From the NCBI RefSeq assembly GCF_042242105.1, contig NC_092028.1, forward strand, positions 14,865,338 through 14,929,337: a DNA stretch of 64,000 nt, written 5' to 3'. Within the stretch, counting starts at the first letter, position 1; every line of letters begins with the position of its first letter. The translations under genes and the position numbers were made by a program. This stretch comes from Pempheris klunzingeri. Taxonomy: Eukaryota; Chordata; Actinopteri; Acropomatiformes; Pempheridae. The notes beneath the pieces are model-generated. The model ran no database searches and was not told where the DNA came from. It saw only the letters and a list, made by a program, of their open reading frames with translations. Shown here piece after piece: positions 39,701-51,700 of the stretch.

Positions 39701-42700
39701 TATCTCATTTCTGTGTTGCATTGACACAATAAAGATAAAGTTTTTACTCACCCAGCAGGTCAGCCCCTTCATCCACATCCCCTATGAGCCCCGTGCCTGC
39801 AGACGACAGCTCTTCAAACAGAGAGTCTGTATTGCGGTCAAATGCCATGTTTTCAATGCCTTTCGTCGGGGTACTAGAAGAGTAATAACAACAGCAGGTG
39901 ATGTAATGCCACTTGATGAAAGTTGGTTTAAAGCTGGCCTGACAGCATGTTCTTTGTACTACCTGCAGGGCTTGTATCCAATGAGATCCATATCCAGCTC
40001 AGGGGTGGACTCAATGATGTCCTGCACATCTGAGCTGTCCTCATTTTCAGGCAAACCTGCACAGCCAAAATACAGACCAGAAGGAAGGATACTGTATGTG
40101 AGCAAAAATGTTCCATCAATCTTCACGTAATGAACCTAAGAGAGTTACCTCTTCAATACAGTATGCAAAACCTTTGTGTCATATTCTGTTATTCTGTAGA
40201 TAACAAAAACAGAGAAATGCTTGAAGGCCATCAGGCCCAGTGGATGACTATGAATGTCATTCTGTAGATAGTACAGTTTCATGCCCCTACCCACTGATAT
40301 GGATCTGGTCCCCGGTGCAGCCTGCACTTCCGTGCTCTTACTGTTCCCATCTTCCCTCTCCATGTCTGAGGCTGTGGTGGACATTGGCGTGGCCGATTTG
40401 GAGCCGGTGAAATCCGACAGTTCATCCTGTAATGAAAGGGGGCTTACTTACAGCATCATTACACGTAGCCATTCCAGGTCAAAGGTCAAAAAGACAGGTA
40501 GACATTAAATGAACCCGTATGAATATAGAAAAAAAACATACAGAAAACATACAGAGAACACAAAGAAAACACAGCGCAGCAGGTTTATATGGCTGGACAG
40601 GCTGAAAGTGCTGATCACAAACTAGAGAGTTCACTACATACATTACACATGCAGTAACAGAAGACACAGGAGTCCTATTTGTCTCAGCTCTTACGCTGTG
40701 TGTAGCAAGAGCATCGTAATTATCTTAAAGGGAAAATCTAGTAAGCTACAGGTTACATTTTTTTGTGAAACTGGATTTAATGAAAACACCAGGGAAGAAA
40801 CACTATAAATTCACATGAAAGAAAACATCAACGACACAGAGACAGAACACAAACACAGACAGGGAAGTCCGCACACAGCTACACAGATTACGGGGGGCTT
40901 CACACAACATCCACTAAAATCAAACATGGCCACAATGAGAGCTGCCATTCTACCGCAAGTACACAACACAAACCCACACATGATCCAAAAACTGTCTAAA
41001 AGAACCTGAACAGAGACTGAGAGTGTAAATCTACTGGATATTAGATCTAATATTACACAACTACAGGGTTAAAATACAAAACAATTCCAATGTATGACAC
41101 TATGTTATTGTACAATGAGTGATCAGAAATGTTATTATGTTGAAAATGAATTAAACAAAAATACGAAGAAGCCTGTGAAAAATGAATCTCATGCGTTTTA
41201 ACCAAAAAGAAAAAAAAAAAACTAATACAGACCAGATGCAACCATGTTGTTATTGATTTTAAAAGATGAATAATTAACCAGTTCCATCTGTGACACAGCT
41301 GACTGCGGTGCACACTTAGATTTTGAAAGACCTCAATGTAGCCGTCACACAGGACATGGTTGCATGTAGCCCGATCTAGCACAGGTGCTCTTTGAGGTGA
41401 GGGTCTGTAAATGCATAAAGTGAGAGGCGATGCTTTTGAAAAGATGAAACAGCATAGTGGAGGAGACTACTGAAGCCCACAGACACGCAGACACAAACAC
41501 TGTGCTGTCCACAGCCAATGCAGGCAGGCGTGCTGCTGCTGCTGCTGCTGCTGCTGCTGGCATTTCCAGCAGCCGCCACTCATCCAACTACCTTGCAGTC
41601 GTCTGCCAGTGAATTCCCCCAAGTAGAGTCCTGCGCACTCTTACCCTCCCTTTCCTTTGGGGGGTCGACATAGTCCAACTGCTTGGGGGGGGAGAGTAAG
41701 AATGAAGCTCACATGTGCAGAAGCAGTTCAGCACAAATGCATACACCCCAAAGTGTGCATGTCCGTGAAGTGAATGGAAAAGTGCTAGTGTCTGTGACAA
41801 AGTATCTCAATACAGGTAAGCCTGTGTGTGTGGCTAGCTCATAGTGCAGACTCTGTGGTCTGGACTATAAGCAACAAAGCAATAGATTAAACTTTGATCT
41901 GGTTTTTATTTAAATAGTAACTGAATGCTAACGATCAGAAACAATTAGTTGATTAATTATTAATTAAATATTGTTCCCATGTACATTATAGCATTAGTCT
42001 TTTTTCATTTGCATAAAAGCGTACTCCACCAATTCAGCACTGCACTCCTATAAATCTGTTGAACTGACAGTCGAACAACAGATGCAGTACAACCGGGTAT
42101 ATAGTATTTCATTCTACATTAATGTCCCATGCTAATGAATTTATGCATTTTTTTTTAACAAGTGGTCTTCAAACCGAGCCGACGTTTATCGGATTCTGTG
42201 CTCACCAAAAACTTTATACAGCTTTTTTCACATTTGCAGTGGTAAAATTGGTGGATTTCTCCTTTAAGTGACACTGCATCGTAAAGGTCTGTTTGAGTGA
42301 AACTAAAAGCAGTGATTTAGAAAATATAATTATGCCACCTTTAAAGGCAATGGGATGGTCTTGCTTATACAGTATGACTCATATTGTGGATGGAGAATAC
42401 ATCATGGCTGGCATGCGGGCATATGCACACAATTTACCTGCCTTTCCTTTCCACTTGAAACGATGCACACTCCCATAAATAAATATGACGTCTTTGTTTA
42501 ACTCTGAGAGCCTGTCTGCATATCAAAGCCACTCGTGTTCAAAAGGCTGTTGCTCAACAATAACCGTCCTGTAGCGCTGATTACATAAGAACCAATCACA
42601 CTGCAGCTAGCCCCTTTCTCCCTCGGTGACTGGCTGCGAGCCATACAGCGGCATCGCTCCCATCATGCATCGCGCCACAGAGCTGATGTCCCAGTTTCAA

Positions 42701-45700
42701 CAAAAACGCAGCAGTGGGATGAATTAAAATTGTCGCCCTCCAGGTCCTAACTGCCACAGATACAAGCATAACCCTGACCCACACAGCAAAAATATTTTGA
42801 AGAGATATTTAGCAGAAAGAACAGCGTAATTTTACCTGAGAAAGCATAACCTTTATAATGTCTACTTAGTAAACTGCTTTAAATACTAGAGGGAAGTAAT
42901 TTTCCCTGTGAATTGAAATCACTGAAAATGCACATCATATGATAAAGCTATCATCTGCCTGCATCAAATAGACGATTATTGCTGCTGTGAATATTCATGT
43001 GTTAAATTTAATGATCTCCTGTGACTGCTGCAACGGGGGAACACAAACGTTTGCATATTCATCAATGGTTAAACAGGAGGATGTCTGACAACAGGCATGG
43101 CCTTGTTGGGTGCCTACTAAAATTTGCCCACACGCCTGAGCCTTATCAAAGGCTCTCTATTTTTAAATGGTTCCAAAGCCAAAACTCCTCTATCTTGTAG
43201 CTCTGGCAGGAGGGCTGGAGACACTCAGCCAGGAAATGAGATTATAGCTATTGTATCATTCTCCATATTTCATTGGGGTTTTTTTTTGTACACTGTTGAC
43301 ACATTATTGATCAAGCAGCTAAAACACTTACAGTGTTCAGTAGTGTTTAATATTCAAGTATCAAATAATTTAAAATTGAATAATGATATGATCAGGTGAC
43401 ACAATAATTTTTAATCATTTAAGATAATCAATTCAATTTAACAATTTAACAACCACACAGGATGGGCTGATCTTTATTCCTGTCCACTTCTTCTATCTAG
43501 TTGTTACTAGCTGTTGGGGCCGGGCTGTTGTGTGAGTGAGGACAAAAGCGCTCATTCCAAAAGTTACATCACTCGTGCTTGAAATGTTCGAATTTTCTAC
43601 AGTGTAACATTTCCATTCTCTCCGATCTCTCTTTCTTCATCAGTGCTTGAATTTGCTGTAGCGACCAATGGAGAGCGAGCTGTGTCCTGCATGCTGTTCA
43701 GTGGTTTAACAGTTAACAAGGGTTCCCTTTAAATACACCGCACAGTTCATAATGCAGTACTAATAAATATGTCATGTAGATCTCGAGAGCTCACGCACAA
43801 CTTTGCAATATGTATACATTAAGACACAGACTCTTTCAATTTTAGTAAGATATCTTATAGTCTCAACCAGACATGAGTTTACTCTCTGAAGAAAAATCAC
43901 ACTGGAATAAGTCATTCATTTCTACCGACCGTGATAAAAGTTCACACGGAGGAGCCGTCCACAGTCCTACCTTGAGACTAGCGTTGGACCGTGGTTGCGA
44001 TGGGTCAGTGAACCTCCAGCCCTCTGTGCCCAGTGTCTCTGCCCTGACCTGGGGGTCTGGGGTTAGCAGAGACACCCCACCAGACGATGGGAAGATCCCC
44101 AAAGAAAGAGGCCGCTCTCTCCTGGAGGGCACAAGAAAAAGTGGCATTTGAACACATTTTCTCAGAGGCGCAGTGCACAAATCTTGCATCAGCTGAGCTC
44201 TTGTTAACCATGAAGTGTTTGCTGTAGTAGTGTTTTGATTTGAAGGTACTGATGATTTGTTTTGTATCTCTTAACGTTTAACTTTATATATTATATAAAG
44301 TTAAACGTTAAGAGATACAATATATAAGCACCGAAACTGCCTGTAATCTGAAACTGTGATGCCTTTTTTATGTCTGTGCTCTTTATAAATGTTTCACGAG
44401 CCCTCAAAGATCAGTCCAATTATGAGTTCACAAAAACATGCTCACAGGTTTGTCCATGGTGTTACAAAAGAAAGGGTTCCTCCTGCATGGCTTCACATGT
44501 GTTTCTTTTGCAGCGTTCATGTCATATTGCAGTTGGTCTAATTACAAATTTCAACCATGTAAATAGCTTTCATGTCAAGATTGAAGTCATAATAACGACT
44601 TCGATAACGACAAGATTTTCTGAAAGCTCTAATTTGTTCATGTTGACAACAACTAAAGCAAAAGTGTCTAAAAACTCTGTCAAACTCCGTCACTGACTGT
44701 AATTAAACCCAGATTTAATAGATATGTTGTTATATTGTAAATGCACAGCATTTTAACCCTCTCATGACCAACTATGTAATCATACTGTCTTGATGATGGT
44801 CGTCAATATAGGAATCTTTCCATCTCTAGCATCCATCCCATACGACATGAGCGCAGCAGTGATATAAACTTATCCGTTGTGGTCTCACCTGACTCGGCCG
44901 CCCGTGCCCGACTCCGAAGTCTCGCTAATCTGCTGCAATTTGATTCTCTCTACATGCTCCATATAGTTATGGATCATCTGCAGAAGTCAAACCAAACACC
45001 AAGAGGAAACCAGTGGTTAGCGATTAAAATTCAACATTACCATCATCCTTCCTTCCTCCCCTCATTCTTTCTCACCCCCTACCTCTGTGTGTCGCTGATG
45101 GAGGGAGTTGAATTCCTTCTTGAGTTCCAGTTCACGCTCTTCTAACCTGCCAACTGAAACAGAATACAACACTGATCAATTAAAGGTATTACACGACACA
45201 GGACAACACACCATGCTTTGTCTATCAACTATCTGTTAAATGATAATTAAAGAAGCAAAGAACTGGACATGACAAATTCAAAATCGTGCAAACAGGATCT
45301 GAGAATCCTTACCAGTGAAACAATACCTAAGTAGCATGGCTTCACTGCGGGTGCACATGACTTAGCATATCAAGGAACAGTTGCATGTTTTACACGATGT
45401 GCCTTTTCATTTTCGTGCCAAGTGGTAGATAAGAAGATTGATACGACTCTCATGTGTGTACAGTAGATATGAAGTTACTGTTCCTTAAAAAACTTTTAGA
45501 ACTTCATTGTACCTCAATATAGTGCAAACTTGTACATAAAAGAGTGCGCATGTGCCACCAGGCAGACACCGGGACTCAGCAGAGGAGGTAATCTCATTCA
45601 AACAGGTTTCAACGTTGGGCCGATTTACAAAGTAACAAAAACACCTAATCCCCTATTAGTGTGTCGGGTCTAGCATATAAACCACAGAGAGAGCTACTGG

Positions 45701-48700
45701 GGCAGACAGATATACAGTGTAAAGCCTGGATACTATCAATTACAGCAGCTAAAGCCTCTGCATGCTGTGTGGTGATGTCTTTGCCTGTGTGTGCATTTTG
45801 ACATTTGCAGGGGATTTCATTCTGCTATCGTGACTCATCAAATTCATGGAGTCATGCATGAAGTGAAGTGAGGAAGGCTAAAGACGGGAGAGATGGCTGT
45901 AGTCTGAAGTACATCCCTCCTCTGTGTGTGTGTGTGTGTGTATTAGTGAAAGCACTGGAAAGCACTGTGTGTGTTCAACGTGCGGCTGAACATTAAGACA
46001 ATGATATTGATTGCGTTAATAATATATTTACATTAAAAAAACTGTTCAACACTGACAAAACAATACCTTTCTGTCAGTAACATCCACTAGCAGGATATGT
46101 AACACAAAACACCACTTCTATGGTGTTACCAGCAGTGTTTCCTGGATCAGTGTGAGGAGCTGTGTAATCAGCCATTAAGGTCCATTCAATTAAATGTCAT
46201 AAATCTGCTGGGAAACCGGTATGAGAGACGTATGTCGGTGTATAAATCTTCATCATCAGATTGTTGGATGCCCTTTGCTTGACAAATGCAGTAGAAGTTT
46301 CTGAGACCGTATAAAAAATATTACCTAATCCTATTTTACTTTATTTGTAGGAGTGTCCCACATCCCAAAAATCACTGAAAATCTGAATATGATGACGAAA
46401 GTGAATGAATAAAAATGAGAGTTTCAATCGTCTCTAATGGGAGACACAAGCTAAAAATGCATCTGATTGATTACTGGTCTCTTCAGTGAGAGGCAAGGGA
46501 AAGTAAAGCAGGAGGACGGCTTAAAATGTGAACTACACTGCTGTTACCTATTAACAGTGGCCTCATTAACTCTGCAGTAGCTGTGGACTATGTCCTAAAT
46601 GCCTCTGAACGCAATCAGCTCAGGAGCTGCAACACACAATAATGAGTGAATGATTTACTATTTACCGGGAGAGGCAGACAGTCAACTGAACCCACTGACT
46701 AGTTGTATGAAAGATCTCCATTTTTCCAAATTGGACTTACGGCTGGTAATGGAGCAAAATTACAAAATGATTTATTCAATTTTCCAGAGTTAAATTTAAA
46801 TCGTAGCACTGAGCTACTTGTGTTTTCCTTATTAATGCTTCCTCTAAAAGTAAGATATGAAAGAAATTCATGTTGGCATTTTCATCCCCATCAAAGCTTT
46901 GCGTGTGTGAATGAATGACTCACTCTAACCAGCTGTGTTGCCTACTGAACCAGTCGCAGTGTGAATTCACTATTTCCAACAAGACCGCATTTAAGAGCCA
47001 ATCACTTTCTGTTCCTTAATCCACCAATAAGATGGGCGGTAATGCACTGCCGCATTAGGAGGATGGGAATAACAGAAATCCTTTAATCCCATTACTGTTA
47101 CCCCCGCAAAGAGAGAAAGAGCGCGAGTGTGTATGGTTGTGTAAGTGTGTGCGTGTGTCGAGACAAAAAGTAGGCATGACAAGCCATTAGAGAGACATCA
47201 AACTAGTGAGGAACGTTATTTATAGAGAGTAAAAAACGGCAGGACACAGAACAGCCTTGTACGTGGGTACAAACAGATAAATTAAATGTGTGTGTGTGTG
47301 TTTTTGTGCTTACTCTGGTCTGCGTAGTTCTTGATCTTGAGTTCCAGTTGCCGGGAGTGGGACTCCATTCTGTCCACATGGTTCTGCAGGTCCTTCTTAT
47401 CCTGTTCATGAGTGTCCTCAAACTCAATGAACTTCTACTCAGGAACACACGCACACACACACACACACACACAGAGCTTGGTCAGACTCATTGGCACTTA
47501 ATTAAAAACACATCAAAATTAATTTGTCGTTAATGGCCGGATGCTGTTTAAGGCGATAGCCAGAGAATTTCCTGCCGTGACTGTATGAGCTGTCTAATGC
47601 CAAGTTCCAAACATGAGCCTGCTAGTGATGTTACAAACGGTAAACAAACATTTAATGCATCAGCAAATGTTTTTGATTGCAACACAAGAGCAGAATTAGT
47701 ATAATGATAATCTGGAATAGAGGGACAGGATTTTCTGGTCCCTCCGAGTTTCCTTCCAGGAGGACCACTGATCGGAAGTGATCGGTGTGGGTGAGTGTGA
47801 GTGTGTGTCAGTGTCCACATCCTGTCCAGCTGAGCAAGCCAAGGCCCTAATGTGGCTGCCCTTCCTGCTCTTACTATACTATACTAGACAAATAAGGGAA
47901 TTATCTTATCTTATGAACATGTGTTCTGTGAATTAAAAGTGTTTTTTTTTTTTTTAAATGACTCTAAAATTCTTCCACACATCAAATGTTTCAGTATTTT
48001 CTGGCATTTTACAAACTATGCAATTAATCACTGGAGAAAATAATCGTCTGATTGAATGTTGATGAAACTAATCATTAGTTGCAGCCCTAAAATAATGCCA
48101 CTGGCAGTCCCATTGTCATTAAGAGCAATAACTGAGGGTATAGATGCGTGTAAGAAAAAGAGAAACCACAATGAAGGTTTAGAACCAATGAGAAACTGGA
48201 GATGGGCTGCGAATTACTTTTAATGATCTGAACAGCTGGCTCGGTACCTCAGACTTTCACACAGTCATCAATATCACAAGGAATGTTTACTTTTATGTAT
48301 ATATTGTCAAATTGCATTAAATACTAGAGGAAACAGAGCTGCAATAATGACAGAACAGGCAGCACGATGACACCATCTGTTTCAGGTCTTTGTGAAATAG
48401 TGAGTTAAGAAGCAGGGAACGGTCAATCCAGCCAGTAAAGGGTGAAAAAAAGTCAATATATGTGAAAGCTTGAGCTGTTCATGGCATGTGGTAGCAGCCA
48501 TGAAGCAGACTGATGGTCGGTCTGTGACGCCAGAATTTGAGACTTAAATCAAAGTCAGGAAAGAAGAAAAAAAAAAAATGCAAAGCTGAGGAACGTTCCT
48601 TTTCTGTTAGTTCCTCACAAAGGATCACATGACCTGGAAGTAATACCTTGCCTTTCCACGAGGCTCAGAGCGCCCCTGTTCACTCCTCCTCAGGGGTGTG

Positions 48701-51700
48701 GACAAAGACTTTTTCCCAGGACAAACCCGTGAACACTGCAGCACATTTATGGTTGACATTAAGTGTTGTAACAATGACGGGTACACTGGTATTGTCAGTG
48801 TGCATGCGTATGAGTGTTTGCGAGCCTGGCTGTCACTCTGCTTCAGTGTCACTGTGTGTAAAGAGGGGGTCTACACGTCCACAGCACACTGGGCCAGTGT
48901 CCCTGCTGTCCCGCTGCCCCGAGTCAAAGAGGCAAGCTGGGACAGAAGGTCTGAGTCACATCACATAGCCCTTCATGTGATCGCTCAGGGCCAGGAGGCA
49001 GCAGATTCACACATCTGAGGCAAAAAACCTCAACCAGAACACAAGATCCCTAATGCCCATACACACACACACAACAGGGTTTCTACTTTTGTTGGCAGTG
49101 TCTGATCAAGTAATGACTGAGAGCTGTTGCTGCAAAATGCAACCATGTGGTTGCTACTTGTTCCACAAAATAAACTTTGTCTACTAAGTCAAAGCCACTT
49201 TACTAGTCATGATAAGCACAACTCAGCCTGTGAAAATGGTTGAATAATGGCCTCTGTAGCTCTGGAGGAGATTTCTAAAGTCTGAAAAAAGAATTACCTA
49301 TAATTATACAAACGACATACAGTGGGGCAAAAAAGTATTTAGTCAGCCACCAATTGTGCAAGTTCTCCCACTTAAAAAGATGAGAGAGGCCTGTAATTTT
49401 CATCATAGGTACACTTCAACTATGAGAGACAGAATGGGGGGACAGAATCCAGGAAATCACATTGTAGGATTTTTAATGAATTTATTGGTAAATTCCTCAG
49501 TAAAATAAGTATTTGGTCACCTACAGACAAGCAAGATTTCTGGCTCTCACAGACCTGTAACTTCTTCTTTAAGAGGCTCCTCTGTCCTCCACTCGTTACC
49601 TGTATTAATGGCACCTGTTTGAACTTGTTATCAGTATAAAAGACACCTGTCCACAACCTCAAACAGTCACACTCCAAACTCCACTATGGCCAAGACCAAA
49701 GAGCTGTCAAAGGACACCAGAAACAAAAGTGTAGACCTGCACCAGGCTGGGAAGACTGAATCTGCAATAGGTAAGCAGCTTGGTGTGAAGAAATCAACTG
49801 TGGGAGCAATTATTAGAAAATGGAAGACATACAAGACCACTGATAATCTCCCTCGATCTGGGGCTCCACGCAAGATCTCACCCCGTGGGGCCAAAATGAT
49901 CACAAGAACGGTGAGCAAAAATCCCAGAACCACACGGGGGGACCTAGTGAATGACCTGCAGAGAGCTGGGATCAAAGTAACAAAGGCTACCATCAGTAAC
50001 ACACTACGCCACCAGGGACTCAAATCCTGCAGTGCCAGACGTGTCCCCCTGCTTAAGCCAGTACATGTCCAGGCCCGTCTGAAGTTTGCTAGAGAGCATT
50101 TGGATGATCCAGAAGCGGATTGGGAGAATGTCATATGGTCAGATGAAACCAAAATAGAACTTTTTGGTAAAAACTCAACTTGTCGTGTTTGGAGGAGAAA
50201 GAATGCTGAGTTGCATCCAAAGAACACCATACCTACTGTGAAGCATGGGGGTGGAAACATCATGCTTTGGGGCTGTATTTCTGCAAAGGGACCAGGACGA
50301 CTGATCCGTGTAAAGGAAAGAATGAATGGGGCCATGTATCGTGAGATTTTGAGTGAAAACCTCCTTCCATCAGCAAGGGCATTGAAGATGAAACGTGGCT
50401 GGGTCTTTCAGCATGACAATGATCCCAAACACACCGCCCGGGCAATGAAGGAGTGGCTTCGTAAGAAGCATTTCAAGGTCCTGGAGTGGCCTAGCCAGTC
50501 TCCAGATCTCAACCCCATAGAAAATCTTTGGTGGGAGTTGAAAGTCCGTGTTGCCCAGCGGCAGCCCCAAAACATCACTGCTCTAGAGGAGATCTGCATG
50601 GAGGAATGGTCCAAAATACCAGCAACAGTGTGTGAAAACCTTGTGAAGACTTACAGAAAACGTTTGACCTCTGTCATTGCCAACAAAGGGTATATAACAA
50701 AGTATTGAGATGAACTTTTGTTATTGACCAAATACTTATTTTCCACCATAATTTGCAAATAAATTCATTAAAAATCCTACAATGTGATTTCCTGGATTCT
50801 TTCCCCCCATTCTGTCTCTCATAGTTGAAGTGTACCTGTGATGAAAATTACAGGCCTCTCTCATCTTTTTAAGTGGGAGAACTTGCATAATTGGTGGCTG
50901 ACTAAATACTTTTTTGCCCCACTGTATGTATAACAGAAAGACTGTAAGTGAAAGATGTGGGTGTTCAGCAGGCATGGAGGGTTTCATGAGAAATGCTACC
51001 AGGAAATATCGGGGCTAATGTTTTTGAAGCCTGAACCGTAAGCACGAAGGATATCTATTTTTTTTTTTATCTCTCTCATAAGACCCCCAACTTTATGGAA
51101 ATACACTATTCAATCAGTGGAGTGCCACTTTAATTGAGAGGTACTGACTTAAAACCACAGTTTGTGGCCACTGGATAAACCTCCTCTCTGCTTCTGGGGG
51201 CCAGGGGCAATCCAAGGCCCTCAATGCACAGTGACTGTTTTAAATACTAGGACACTGTGGGGTGTTTTTTGCCCAACATATCTGCTTGGGTGAGTAACTG
51301 ACATGGATAAAGTGATTTGCACGGGAGTGAATGGTGGCGATGAAGATCTGCTGGCAGTGCAGGCTGTTGGCAGCAGTTGTGGATCCAAATAATATGATCA
51401 GCTTAGAGTACAGTTTAGGTGAAGCTGCAGCTTTGTGACATTTATTACTTTCTATGCTTACGTCTCCCTATTTTACGCAAATGTGTCGCCCTTCTGACTG
51501 CTTGTCTGTCTCCTTCAGTGTTTTTTTTTTTTAACTTATGTTACAGTGATGCCCCAAACTGCTGAGTCACTTCACCTGCCTTTCCTCCAGTCAAGGTCTC
51601 ACTGGGCTCAGACGTGACTTCACTATCTGATGCAATAGGCGAGCTGGTAGATTATAGGAGTGTTTGGTAGAGAGCTGGTTATGTTTGGCCTGTTAGAAAG

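Noticed and set aside
41345-41587. Reading frame with a run of alanines
   Set aside because: Translation of the (TGC)9 repeat in intron 6; no splice continuity with exon 6, where the read-through meets TGA after three codons.
49667-50335. 222-residue minus-strand reading frame
   Set aside because: Antisense shadow of the Tc1 transposase; no protein-family similarity.
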